Of a DNA stretch of 64,000 bases, positions 1 through 8,345 are shown piece after piece. The stretch is from positions 41,142 through 105,141 of the forward strand of contig UVIF01000020.1 in NCBI GenBank assembly GCA_900596015.1, read 5' to 3'. The notes beneath the pieces are model-generated. The model was not told the origin of the DNA. It made no database searches and worked only from the letters and a program-made list of their open reading frames with translations. The DNA comes from Pseudomonas viridiflava. GTDB taxonomy: Bacteria; Pseudomonadota; Gammaproteobacteria; Pseudomonadales; Pseudomonadaceae. Made by a program: the position numbers and the translations under genes. Positions within the stretch are counted from its first letter, which is position 1. Every line of letters begins with the position of its first letter.

Positions 1-588
1 CACCGGTGCCTGTTCGAGCTCCCGGGGCAGCTCGTGCAGCACGTTGCGAAAGCAGGTGGTGAGCGTCGAGATCGGCCGGGTCTTGAGCAGGTCCATGGCG
101 GTGGCATCGGCCTGGTACTTGCCGGTCAGCTGGATCCCCTTGTCACCCTCGCTGTCGAAGGCCATGGCGTCGTGGTAGGTCAGCACGTAGTCGCGGTTGG
201 CTTCGAGGAAATTCACCTGCTTCTGCAGCTTGAGCGGATCGATCCAGTAGTCGTCGCCCTCGCAGTAGGCGATGTATTTGCCCAGCGCTCGGTTGAACAG
301 AGCCGGGAAGCACCAGCGGCCCAATTGGTACTGGTTGTGCTCGTGGAACACCGGCTTGATGATGTTCGGGTACTGTTCGGCGTAGCGGCTGATCACCTGC
401 GTGGTGCCATCGGTTGAAGCGTCGTCGTTGATCAGAATCTCGAAGGCGAACGTGGTGCGTTGCGCCAGGAAACTGTTCAAGGTCTGCTCGATGTACTCGA
501 CCTGGTTGTAGGCCGGGCACGTGATCGACAGCAGCGGTTCCTGGCCCTGGGGCCAGGTGTGCATGATCTGTTGTTCGGTCCGGTTCAT
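1..588 (-). CDS. Family 2 glycosyltransferase, partial (3' end beyond window)
   Basis: The first 196 residues of a GT-A fold sugar transferase are present and the C-terminus lies outside the window. An early SITCPAYNQ strand, an INDDASTDGT motif (nucleotide-sugar binding) and a CEGDDYW motif (DxD-like, metal binding) are typical of GT2 enzymes. It would add a sugar to a lipid-linked glycan at the cytoplasmic face of the inner membrane. Its ATG overlaps the TGA of the upstream flippase gene (ATGA at 585-588), so the two are translationally coupled. Acceptor and donor cannot be read from the sequence. Confidence 0.85.
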   Translation of the reverse strand, partial: MNRTEQQIMHTWPQGQEPLLSITCPAYNQVEYIEQTLNSFLAQRTTFAFEILINDDASTDGTTQVISRYAEQYPNIIKPVFHEHNQYQLGRWCFPALFNRALGKYIAYCEGDDYWIDPLKLQKQVNFLEANRDYVLTYHDAMAFDSEGDKGIQLTGKYQADATAMDLLKTRPISTLTTCFRNVLHELPRELEQAPV

Positions 589-2117
589 CGTTCGACGCTC
601 GCTCTGCTCAACTTCAGGAAAACCCGCTGGGCCAGTGGTTTGTAGGTCGCTGCCACCAGGGCCAGCGTCAACACGCCGCACAAGGCCAGGGCGGCGAAGA
701 TCACCAGGCGGTCGTTGGACCCGCCGGCGATGGCCGTGAACAGCGGATGGGTCAGCAGCACGCCGAGCACGGTGCTCAGGCTGATGCGCAGAATGTCGTG
801 CAGCCAGGGCCGGTGCAGGCCAGGCGCGAGGCGCCGATGCACCACTTGCGGCCACAGCGCGAACGACACCAGGCGCAGCAGGAACCAGGTCACGGCCGCG
901 CCCAGGGCGCCCCAGCCGTACACCGCGATGATCATCGCCGGCACACTGATCACGGCCGAAATCACGCTGTACCAGATGTGCAGGCGCATTTCGCCGTAGG
1001 CGTATTGCAAGTGGTACTGGAACGCGCTGACCGCCAGGATGGCGCTGCCCAGGGCGTACCAGAACAGGATCGGTGCGCCCCACTGTGCAGCCTGCGTGTC
1101 ACCGCTCCAGGCGAACAGCAAGGGTTCGGCATAGAACGCGATGATCGCCGCCAGGGGAAACAGAAAGGTGCTGACGAAGCGGCTGGCACCCAGGTACAGG
1201 GCATGCATGTCGCTTTCACGGCCTTCGGCGACCTGTACCGTCATGCGTGGCAGCAGGGTCTGCACCAGCGGGTTGATCATCATCATGATGCCGGTGGTCA
1301 GCAACGCGACCAGCGAGAAATACCCGTATTCGGCCAGCGGCAGTACCTTGGACAACAGCACCTTGTCCAGCTGGGTCAGAACGATCCACACCACGGCGGT
1401 CAGCGAGACACTGGCAGCGAACGGCAGGATCGGTTTCACCAGCGCCCAGTTGAACCCGCTCAAGGGAGTCGGTGCGGGCAGATGGCGGTAGGCCTTGGCG
1501 GCGAAGATCAACGTCTCCACCAGCGCCACGAACAGTTGGAATTCGAAGAACACCTGCGCGTCCTGCGATACCCAGGTCACCAGCACCAGGCCGCCGAAGT
1601 AGCGCAGGGTGGCGATCACCACGTTGGCGTTGTTCAACCAGGCGTGCATCTCCAGGCCTTGCAGGCCGCTCTTGTACAGGGTGGCGAACAGGCGCAGGCC
1701 CACCATCACACCCATCAGGATCACGCAGTTGACGATGGTGTGCGGGTCCAGGGCCTGGGCCTGCAGCCAGTGCGTGGCCATCCAGTCGCTGGCCAGGTAG
1801 ACGGCCAGCGCGCACACCACGGCCATGGGCAGGAACACCAGCTCGAAGGAGCGCATCAACCAGCCGCCGATGCGCTTGGCCGCGGCGCTGTCGCTGCTGC
1901 CCTGGTGATGCGCGATCTGGCGCACCAGCGACGGCGAGACGCCGGCATCGAGCAGCAGCAGCCACGCCTGCATCACCGCGTAGAAACCGATCAGGCCATA
2001 CGCCTCGGCGCCCAGATGGCTGAGGTAGAACGGCATGATCAAGATGCCGATCACCAGCGCATAGGCCTGGCCCAGGTAGCTGAGGGCGGTGTTGTGGATG
2101 ACCGAAAGCTTCTTCAT
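585..2117 (-). CDS. Oligosaccharide flippase, Wzx/MATE-like
   Basis: A 510-residue very hydrophobic protein with about 12 to 14 membrane segments, starting near ALSYLGQAYALVIGILIMP, the usual first helix of polysaccharide transport (Wzx, RfbX) proteins. It is predicted to flip undecaprenyl-linked glycan units across the inner membrane. I chose the ATG at 2117 (MKKLSVIHN), preceded by an AGGG about 10 nt upstream, over a GTG at 2138 that would add seven residues. It sits between the aminotransferase gene and the glycosyltransferase gene in one minus-strand operon. The substrate is unknown. Confidence 0.85.
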   Translation of the reverse strand: MKKLSVIHNTALSYLGQAYALVIGILIMPFYLSHLGAEAYGLIGFYAVMQAWLLLLDAGVSPSLVRQIAHHQGSSDSAAAKRIGGWLMRSFELVFLPMAVVCALAVYLASDWMATHWLQAQALDPHTIVNCVILMGVMVGLRLFATLYKSGLQGLEMHAWLNNANVVIATLRYFGGLVLVTWVSQDAQVFFEFQLFVALVETLIFAAKAYRHLPAPTPLSGFNWALVKPILPFAASVSLTAVVWIVLTQLDKVLLSKVLPLAEYGYFSLVALLTTGIMMMINPLVQTLLPRMTVQVAEGRESDMHALYLGASRFVSTFLFPLAAIIAFYAEPLLFAWSGDTQAAQWGAPILFWYALGSAILAVSAFQYHLQYAYGEMRLHIWYSVISAVISVPAMIIAVYGWGALGAAVTWFLLRLVSFALWPQVVHRRLAPGLHRPWLHDILRISLSTVLGVLLTHPLFTAIAGGSNDRLVIFAALALCGVLTLALVAATYKPLAQRVFLKLSRASVER

Positions 2118-2163
2118 CGACGGTTGCCCTGGTTGCACGCTTTCAGGCTTTGGTTACGGCGGT

Positions 2164-3279
2164 TCATACGGCGGCGGCCCATGCAACGGGTTGTGGATAA
2201 TGCAGCTCGTGGCCGCGCAGCAGGGTATCGATGACCTGATCCTGAGTGGCGCGTGCCAGCCCAGGGTAGATGGGCAGGCACAGCACACGGTCGCTCAAGC
2301 TGCGCGACTGGTACTGGACCGCTTGCGGTTGCAGATAGTCCAGGGTATCGAGCGAGGGGTAAAAATAACGTCGTGGGTTGATGCCGTCGGCCTGCAGCGC
2401 GGTGCGCATGGCCAGCACCTGGGCTTCGTTCTGCAACGCCACCGGAAAGTAGCTGTAGTTGATCTGGCTGTCGTCGGCCTGACGTTGCAGGTCCAGGTAG
2501 CCACCCAGGCGCTGGGTGTAGTAATGACCCATCTCGGCGCGGCGCTCGAGGATGTTGTCGATGTCGTCGAGCACGCTCAGGCCCATGGCGGCGCAGAACT
2601 CGTTGAGCTTGGCGTTGGTGCCCAGGCCTTCGATCTTGTCGACGTCGGTGATGCCGAAGTTGCACAGCTTGCGCACACGGGCAGCCACCTCATCGTCGTT
2701 GGTGACGATCGCGCCACCCTCGATGGTGTGGAACAGCTTGGTCGCATGAAAGCTCAAGGTGCTGGCATCTCCCCAGTTGAAGACCGACTGGCCGGCCTGT
2801 TTCACGGCGAAAGCGTGCGCGCCGTCGTACACCACCTTGAGGCGGTACTGGCGGGCAATCGCTTCGATGCGTTCCACCGCGCAAGGGTTGCCGAACACGT
2901 GGGTGGCAACGATGGCGCTGGTGTCGGGCTGCAGGCTGGCTGGAATCTGCTCGGGGTCGATGTTCCAGGTGCGTGGATCGATGTCGGCGAACACCGGGCG
3001 AATGCCTTCCCAGTGCAGCGAGCTGCTGGTAGCCACGAAGCTGAACGGCGTGGTCACGGCGCTGCCGGACAGGCCCAGGGCGCGGTAGGCCACTTGCAGT
3101 GCCAGGGTGCCGTTGTTGGTCAGGATCAGGTGGCGCACGCCCAGGTAATCCTTGAGGCGCTCCTCCAGTTCGCAGCACAGCGGACCATGGTTGGTCAGCC
3201 AGTGGGACTCGTAGATACGGTCCACATAGGCCTTGAACTTGTCGATGTCGCCCAGATAGGACTTGGTTACGTTGATCAT
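2164..3279 (-). CDS. DegT/DnrJ/EryC1/StrS family sugar aminotransferase
   Basis: 371 residues, full length for this PLP-dependent family, which transfers an amino group to a keto sugar nucleotide. The FHATKLFHTIEGG segment carries the expected PLP lysine (about K181) and VYDGAHAFA carries the aspartate that contacts the pyridine nitrogen (about D152). The start MINVTKSYL at 3279 has GGAG six bases upstream; an ATG four codons earlier (3291) has a weaker site. No sugar dehydratase or thymidylyltransferase is seen nearby, so the keto-sugar substrate must come from elsewhere or from genes beyond the window. Confidence 0.88.
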   Translation of the reverse strand: MINVTKSYLGDIDKFKAYVDRIYESHWLTNHGPLCCELEERLKDYLGVRHLILTNNGTLALQVAYRALGLSGSAVTTPFSFVATSSSLHWEGIRPVFADIDPRTWNIDPEQIPASLQPDTSAIVATHVFGNPCAVERIEAIARQYRLKVVYDGAHAFAVKQAGQSVFNWGDASTLSFHATKLFHTIEGGAIVTNDDEVAARVRKLCNFGITDVDKIEGLGTNAKLNEFCAAMGLSVLDDIDNILERRAEMGHYYTQRLGGYLDLQRQADDSQINYSYFPVALQNEAQVLAMRTALQADGINPRRYFYPSLDTLDYLQPQAVQYQSRSLSDRVLCLPIYPGLARATQDQVIDTLLRGHELHYPQPVAWAAAV

Positions 3280-3335
3280 TTGCTGCTCCATGGCTGCTCG
3301 CCATTCCCCGAAGTGTCCAACACGGTGTTGTCCGC

Positions 3336-4106
3336 TCAGGACGCCTGACTTTTGCTGCGAGCGACTGCGCGGCGAGCGCGGTGCTGGTTGAGCCGCAGGA
3401 TCATCCGCGTGGTCAGACTGCCGGCATGCGGGTCACCGTAGTGGAACAGCGCGGTGGCGCGACGGTGCGCCGGATCGCACGGCTGGTTGGCATGCAGCGA
3501 GCGATAGCCCCAGAAGAAATACACATTGCCAGGCTTCATGCGCAGCAACAGCGGCTTGAGCCAGCCACGCTCGATGCACCAGCCCATCAGGCGGCGGCAC
3601 AGCGGGTTCTGATACACGACCTTCTCGACGGCGTTGAACAGCACGCTGCCACGCACGCGGCGCAGGTTGGGAAACAGCACCAGATCGCCGCGGTCCTTGC
3701 CCTGATCGGGAATGAAGATCGGCACCAGCATGGTCAGCAGGGTGGCGTCGAAGTGAAACGCATTGGATTCCTTCAAGCCGCTGTGGCCCTGCACGCACCG
3801 CAGCACCGGGAACACCTGGTCGCTGGGGGCGGCATGGCCCTGGCCCTGCTCGTGCAGGCGCGCCAGGTGCTGGCGGAATTCGCTCGACACCGCCGTGGCA
3901 GCCAATCGGCTGCCCACGAGTGGCGCATTGCCATGATACGCGAAATATTGGTTGTTATGGCGCGCAGCCTGGTCATCCACATAGGCACGAAGTTCTTCCA
4001 GCACGTAGGGCGCCAAGGCGTTTTCCAGTACGGCATAGCCCTGTTCGTTCATATCGGCCGCCAGGCGGCGCGACGTGCTTTCATCCAGGTTGAACAAATG
4101 TGGCAT
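3336..4106 (-). CDS. PhyH-like Fe(II)/2-oxoglutarate dioxygenase (putative)
   Basis: 256 residues. An FHFD motif (H118 and D120) and a distal SLHANQP histidine (about H205), followed by an HRRATALFHYGDP strand with an arginine pair, match the 2-His-1-carboxylate facial triad and 2-oxoglutarate-binding arginine of phytanoyl-CoA-hydroxylase-like enzymes. The family call is by motif only. I chose the ATG at 4106 because AGGAGG lies 10 nt upstream; an upstream in-frame start at 4148 has no such site. First gene of the glycan operon, preceded by a long leader. A role in hydroxylating a sugar, lipid or acyl group of the glycan is inference. Confidence 0.65.
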   Translation of the reverse strand: MPHLFNLDESTSRRLAADMNEQGYAVLENALAPYVLEELRAYVDDQAARHNNQYFAYHGNAPLVGSRLAATAVSSEFRQHLARLHEQGQGHAAPSDQVFPVLRCVQGHSGLKESNAFHFDATLLTMLVPIFIPDQGKDRGDLVLFPNLRRVRGSVLFNAVEKVVYQNPLCRRLMGWCIERGWLKPLLLRMKPGNVYFFWGYRSLHANQPCDPAHRRATALFHYGDPHAGSLTTRMILRLNQHRARRAVARSKSQAS

Positions 4107-4175
4107 GAGGAAGAACCCTCCTTGGACACGCGATTGATTGAACGCCATAACTAACGTTCTGTGTGTTTGGGCAAA

Positions 4176-4184
4176 GCTACCGCC
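4176..4184 (-). promoter_or_regulatory. Candidate ops element for an RfaH-type NusG paralogue
   Basis: On the minus strand the sequence reads GGCGGTAGC followed by TTTGCCC, an exact match to the core of the enterobacterial ops (operon polarity suppressor) site. It lies 70 nt before the first gene start of a surface-glycan operon, where ops sites normally sit. GGGC and GCCC flank the core and could form the small non-template-strand hairpin known for ops. The match is direct; RfaH recruitment is inferred. Confidence 0.6.
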
Positions 4185-4401
4185 CGGTTCGTACTCGACG
4201 ATCCCTTGAACTTGCTACTTGCAACTTCGTTTGCACACTACGACTGCGTACTGCAATGAACATGGCTGAGCAGACACGCCAGAACACACAGCGCGGACCG
4301 GTCTTCAAAGTCAGCGCCTGCAAGGCAATACGAGGTAGTGGGTCGAATGTGCGCGGCGCTCTTTGGCACCACTGCAACTGCTGTGTTGGCGGCAGATGGG
4401 T

Positions 4402-4432
4402 GATATATCGGCTTTGGCAGGGGGACTGTCAA
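4402..4432 (-). promoter_or_regulatory. Candidate sigma-70 promoter of the glycan operon
   Basis: Minus strand: a perfect -35 TTGACA (complement of 4427-4432) and an AT-rich -10 region around 4402-4409 (GATATATC) with 17 to 19 nt spacing depending on register. It would start a transcript near 4395, some 210 nt before the ops-like element. Confidence 0.45.
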
Positions 4433-4673
4433 TCGCTTTCGTCAAAAATAGTGCACTGGCTAGAATGTGTTCGTAAGAATTACTTAAACATATGATTTAT
4501 ATAGTAATTTATTTCTGGCGCTGGCATATTGCTGCTTAATTGCGGGTTTCTGACGTTTTCCGCACGCCAATCCGCTGCACGGCTCGCAAACCCGTACAGC
4601 GTCTGGGCTCAGCCGTTCTGCAAGCGCTGCCGAACCTCGAGATCCCTACAGAAGCCGACTATTTAACGTCGTC

Positions 4674-4717
4674 AAAAAAAAACCACCATGGAGGTAGGAG
4701 CACCCCTATGATGGTTT
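4674..4717 (-). terminator. Rho-independent terminator downstream of davA
   Basis: Minus strand: a long hairpin (AACCATCAT pairing with ATGGTGGTT, extended by AGGGGT with ACCTCC) immediately followed by nine T residues. It lies about 150 bp after the davA stop, past a REP pair, and separates the dav genes from the glycan operon. Confidence 0.8.
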
Positions 4718-4768
4718 ATTGACATCACTGGCCAAACGCCATTTCTCCTACACAGACCACCAGATCTC

Positions 4769-4854
4769 CGTAGGAGCGGCCAGTGGCCGCGAAAAAAACG
4801 CCGCGCCGTATCAGATACGCCCCGGTATGCCTTTCGCGGCCAATGACCGCTCTC
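4769..4854. repeat. Inverted pair of REP elements
   Basis: Two copies of the Pseudomonas putida-type REP (TAGGAGCGGCC...GGCCGCGAA) in opposite orientation, at 4769-4793 and 4831-4854, separated by a short spacer. Each copy has its own small inverted repeat. Located in the davA 3' intergenic region, the usual place for these elements. Confidence 0.75.
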
Positions 4855-4864
4855 GAGCGCTCAT

Positions 4865-5647
4865 TCAGTAAAGCTCTGGCCGCCTGTCGTTCAAATAGGT
4901 GAAGGCAGTGCGCGCCGATGCCAGCGAGGCTTTGTCCAATGTACCCACGATCAACGCTTCGTCACGGCTGGCCTTGGCAATCTGCTGCCCATCCGCCCCG
5001 GCAATGCTGCTCAACCCGCAGTACTCGAACGCCGCCTCCTTGCCGCAGTAGTTGGCATACGCCACGTAACACTGGTTCTCGAACGCTCGGCTGCGCACTG
5101 TTACCTCGGCAATGAAACCGTAGGGCACCATGTTGGCCGTGGGCACCAGAATCAATTCGGCCCCGGCGGCCGCCAGCCGGCGGGCATTCTCCGGGAATTC
5201 CAGGTCGTAGCAGATCAACAGGCCCAGCTTCCAGCCATTGAACTCGAACAGCGCGGGCGCCTGGGCGCCTGCGCTGAACATGGCGCGATCGGCGTCGCCG
5301 AACAGGTGCGTCTTGCGGTAGTTGCCCAGGCGCGCACCGGTGCGGTCAATCAACTGCACCGCGTTGTACACGTTGCCCTGCTCATCCAGTTCGGGGTAGC
5401 CGTACACAATGGCCAGGCCGAATTGTCGAGCGATCTGCGCGACCTGCTCGGCGTTGGCGCCGTCACTGGCCTGCGCCAGAGTGCGCGCCGCCTCCGCGCC
5501 GATGTTGTAACCGCTCAGGAACATCTCCGGCAGTACCAGCAGTTCGACTTCCCACTGTGCGGCCTCGCGGGCGCGCGCCTGCAGACGGGCAAGGTTGCCC
5601 TCGACGTCGAGCGGTTGGGACTGGCATTGGTACAAGGCTATGCGCAT
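4865..5647 (-). CDS. davA: 5-aminovaleramide amidohydrolase (5-aminopentanamidase)
   Basis: 260-residue nitrilase-superfamily hydrolase. The Glu-Lys-Cys catalytic triad is visible: E41 in LPEMFL, K112 in YRKTHLFG and C146 in LLICYDLEFPE. In lysine catabolism DavA converts 5-aminovaleramide to 5-aminovalerate and ammonia. I chose ATG 5647 (MRIALYQC) because AGGAG is six bases upstream; a start at 5668 would add seven residues with no site. It lies 55 bp downstream of davB on the same strand, and this pairing is the main reason for naming it davA rather than a generic carbon-nitrogen hydrolase. Confidence 0.88.
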   Translation of the reverse strand: MRIALYQCQSQPLDVEGNLARLQARAREAAQWEVELLVLPEMFLSGYNIGAEAARTLAQASDGANAEQVAQIARQFGLAIVYGYPELDEQGNVYNAVQLIDRTGARLGNYRKTHLFGDADRAMFSAGAQAPALFEFNGWKLGLLICYDLEFPENARRLAAAGAELILVPTANMVPYGFIAEVTVRSRAFENQCYVAYANYCGKEAAFEYCGLSSIAGADGQQIAKASRDEALIVGTLDKASLASARTAFTYLNDRRPELY

Positions 5648-5702
5648 GCGGGCTCCTGTTGTGATCAAGTCTGCTGATCAAGTGTGGCGATCAAGGGCAC
5701 GG

Positions 5703-7385
5703 TCAATCCGACAGGGCAATGGGCCCCAGTTCGTCGAAAACATCCCCCGGCCCAGGGTTCTCCGGGTGAGTGTAGCCATCGAAGTGGGTCATGATGCCCC
5801 ACACCGCATTCAGTGACGTCTGGACCGCGCCTTCGACCCAGGCAGGCGTCCACGACACGTCGTCACCGGCGATGAAGATACCGCGTTGTGCATCTGGCAG
5901 CGCGCTTTGCATAAAGTGCGCATACATGCGCTGGTTGTAACGGTAGTGACCCGGCAGGGCGCCCTTGAACGCACCGAGGAAGTAAGGATCCGCTTCCCAC
6001 GACACGGTGATCGGATCGCCGATGATGCGCGCGGCGATATCGACTTTCGGATAGATCTTCTTCAACGCGTCCAGCGCCAGCTTGACGCGCTTCTCCACGG
6101 GGTGGGGCAGCATCTTCAAGGCATCGCTCATCCACGCATACGACAGGCAGATCACCCCTGGCTTGTCGTCGCCATGGTCGAACAGGTAGGTGCCGCGGGT
6201 CAGCCGGTCGGTGAGGGTCATGCTCATCAGGTCGCGGCCGGTCTCCGGGTCCTTGTCCTTCCAGAAGGGCCGGTCGACCATGACGAAGGTCTTCGAAGAC
6301 TGCATGTAGCGGGTACGGTCCAACGCCATCCACATCTTCTGCGAGAACAGCGTCTCCTCGCATTCGATCTGGGTGGTCAGCAGCCAGCTCTGGCAGGTGG
6401 TCAGCACAGCGGCGTAGTGGCGGGTGTCGTCCCAGTGATCGGTCACCGCAAAGCGACCATCGGCGGCGCGGGCGATCTTCTTCACCCCGCCGCGCGGCGC
6501 GCCCCGGTGCAGTGAAGCCAGGCTGGTGCCGGCCGGCCAGTAAGCACAGCGTTCGGGCGCATGCTTCCACAAGCCCAGCGGAACCTGCTCCACGCCGCCG
6601 ATCACCAGGTGCTGATGATCGTCGCAGTTGGTCATCACCACGCGGAAGATTTCCAGCATCGAGTTGGGAAAGTCCGAATCCCAGCCGCCGGTGCCGAAGC
6701 CTACCTGGCCAAACACCTCGCGGTGGTGGAATGACAACTGCGCAAAGGCCTTGGACGTGGCCACGAAATCATAGAAGGTGCGGTCGTCCCACAACGGCAC
6801 CAGGGTGTTCCACAGTTCCTTGAGACGCGGCACGTCGCGATCACGTATCGCCTGCTGGATATCACCGAAGCGTGCGCCTTCCTCCAGCGCATCGGCCCAG
6901 GCGTCGGCCACTTCCTGAAACAGCGCCGGCAGGTCGGCCAGGGTCTGGGCGTAGTAGGTCTCGCCCTCCAGATCGATCACGGTGCTGCCCGACGCCGGCG
7001 TCAGCGGGTTGGGAAAGGGCTTGGTCTTCAGGCCAAGCTTGTCGACGTAGTGGTAGAACGCCGTGGACGAAACCGGAAAGCGCATCCCGCCCAGCTCGGC
7101 AACGATCTCCTCGGTGCCCTCGAACTTCTGCGAGCGCAGGCGCCCGCCCATTTTCGAGGCTTCATAGACCACTGGCCGCAGGCCCAGCTTCATCAGCTCG
7201 TAGGCCGCCACCAGCCCGGCGATACCGGCGCCGACAATGGCCACCTCGGCCCCATGGTGATGCTCGGGAATCACGCCCAGCCCGGCCGGATGCTCAATCC
7301 AGTCGTCGAAAGCAAAGGGAAAGTCCGGGCCGAAAACGGTGACGGGCTTCTTGCCGTCGGCGGGGTGACGCGAAGTTGGGCTCAT
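5703..7385 (-). CDS. davB: L-lysine 2-monooxygenase
   Basis: 560-residue flavin amine oxidase. The N-terminal region has the FAD dinucleotide-binding motif VGAGIAGLVAAYELM with the acidic VVYEAS strand end, followed by GGRLRS and GGMRFP motifs typical of amine oxidases/monooxygenases. A late FAD-binding segment, GIFIAGDDVSWTPAWVEGA, is near the C-terminus. The enzyme oxidatively decarboxylates L-lysine to 5-aminovaleramide, the substrate of the next gene. Length and neighbours match the P. putida DavB. A weak AAGG lies upstream of the ATG. An AsnC-type regulator gene lies 145 bp upstream on the same strand. Confidence 0.9.
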   Translation of the reverse strand: MSPTSRHPADGKKPVTVFGPDFPFAFDDWIEHPAGLGVIPEHHHGAEVAIVGAGIAGLVAAYELMKLGLRPVVYEASKMGGRLRSQKFEGTEEIVAELGGMRFPVSSTAFYHYVDKLGLKTKPFPNPLTPASGSTVIDLEGETYYAQTLADLPALFQEVADAWADALEEGARFGDIQQAIRDRDVPRLKELWNTLVPLWDDRTFYDFVATSKAFAQLSFHHREVFGQVGFGTGGWDSDFPNSMLEIFRVVMTNCDDHQHLVIGGVEQVPLGLWKHAPERCAYWPAGTSLASLHRGAPRGGVKKIARAADGRFAVTDHWDDTRHYAAVLTTCQSWLLTTQIECEETLFSQKMWMALDRTRYMQSSKTFVMVDRPFWKDKDPETGRDLMSMTLTDRLTRGTYLFDHGDDKPGVICLSYAWMSDALKMLPHPVEKRVKLALDALKKIYPKVDIAARIIGDPITVSWEADPYFLGAFKGALPGHYRYNQRMYAHFMQSALPDAQRGIFIAGDDVSWTPAWVEGAVQTSLNAVWGIMTHFDGYTHPENPGPGDVFDELGPIALSD

Positions 7386-7530
7386 GGGGGGACCTTGGCT
7401 GAGGCTGAACGAAGAAAAGGCACGTTCATTCTAGGCAAGGGTGCTGCGGTAAATAAGACGCAAAGTGTCGTCGATGTGACGTTTAATCGGTCGAATCGAT
7501 GTGTCTATGCTGCATTGTGCCTGCTTGCGC

Positions 7531-7998
7531 TCAACCCCGGCGGTCCACCTTGTTGCTGAGAATGATCGAGGTCGTGGTTTTCTCCACCCCGTCGACGCTG
7601 CCGATCTGGTCCAGCAACTCATCAAGCTGTTCCGGTGAATCGGTGCGCAGCCAGGCCACGTAATCGAACTCGCCACTGACGGCGCACAGTTGCTGCACCT
7701 GCGCCATGCCACTCAGGCGCCGTACCACTTCCTTGCCGGAGCGCGGCTGTACGGTGATGCCGACGTAGGCCTGCAGGCCGCCATTCAATGCGTGCTGGCC
7801 CAGCCGTACCCCGTAGCCGCTGATCACCCCGCAGCTTTCCAGCCGCGCCAGCCGTGCGGTGACCGTGGTACGTGCGATGCCCAGGCCGCGAGCGAGCATC
7901 GCCACGCTTTCGCGGGCATTGATCTGCAGGGCGGCGATCAGTTGGCGGTCTAGGGCATCCAGGGCAAACGAGTGGCGGTCGGACAAAACAGGCTCCAT
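7531..7998 (-). CDS. Lrp/AsnC family transcriptional regulator
   Basis: 155 residues: an N-terminal helix-turn-helix (LDRQLIAALQINARES...VTARLARLESCGVISGYG, about residues 16-65) and a C-terminal RAM/AsnC ligand-binding domain. Lrp-type proteins often sense the amino acid whose catabolic genes they flank, and this gene sits directly upstream of davB-davA, so control of lysine degradation is likely. The 145 bp between the two genes is AT-enriched near 7470-7500 and may hold its operator. The start at 7998 has a poor ribosome site. Confidence 0.85.
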   Translation of the reverse strand: MEPVLSDRHSFALDALDRQLIAALQINARESVAMLARGLGIARTTVTARLARLESCGVISGYGVRLGQHALNGGLQAYVGITVQPRSGKEVVRRLSGMAQVQQLCAVSGEFDYVAWLRTDSPEQLDELLDQIGSVDGVEKTTTSIILSNKVDRRG

Positions 7999-8345
7999 CA
8001 GCGAGTGGGCGAGCGTCGATTAGGCCATTGATCGGCGCCGTGCTCAAAGCAATGTTGCCAGCCACGCTTTTTCAAATCACGCAGAGCCTTTTGTTCAGCA
8101 CCCTGCAGTTGAACGGAAAGTTTGACGCGACTTGTTGAAAGTGCAGTCGAACTTGCTGTTTCTGGCGTCAGGCGAGCGGCAGTCTGAGTGCAATGGATTG
8201 ATTAAATTGAAGTGGAAAAACTATCAATCCCTCTATAGTTCGCCACGCGATAGTTCACCCACCGATGCTGTTTCCATTCAGGCCTTTACTGAACAACCCG
8301 CTGCTCGCGGCCCCCTACAGAGCAAGGAACAGGAGAACAAGGAAC
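7999..8345. other. Intergenic region between AsnC-type regulator and membrane protein gene
   Basis: 347 bases with no gene. The right half is AT-rich. It contains the hexamer ATAGTT at 8235-8240 and 8250-8255 and its complement AACTAT at 8219-8224; the first ATAGTT overlaps a TATAGT that resembles a -10 box. No good -35 at 17 bp was found, so the promoter of the downstream gene is not fixed. Confidence 0.4.

Larger units (their letters stand above)
4107..4673. other. Non-coding leader and AT-rich upstream region of the glycan operon
   Basis: About 570 bases without a convincing gene. Short open frames here lack ribosome sites and protein-like composition. The part from 4430 to 4540 is markedly AT-rich compared with the rest of the window. 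On the minus strand it holds a candidate promoter and a candidate ops element (listed separately), giving a predicted untranslated leader of nearly 300 nt before the dioxygenase start at 4106. Confidence 0.6.

Noticed and set aside
4163..4495. Small plus-strand frame (110 codons) in the glycan operon leader
   Set aside because: No ribosome site and an unlikely composition; it overlaps the promoter and ops-like element on the other strand.
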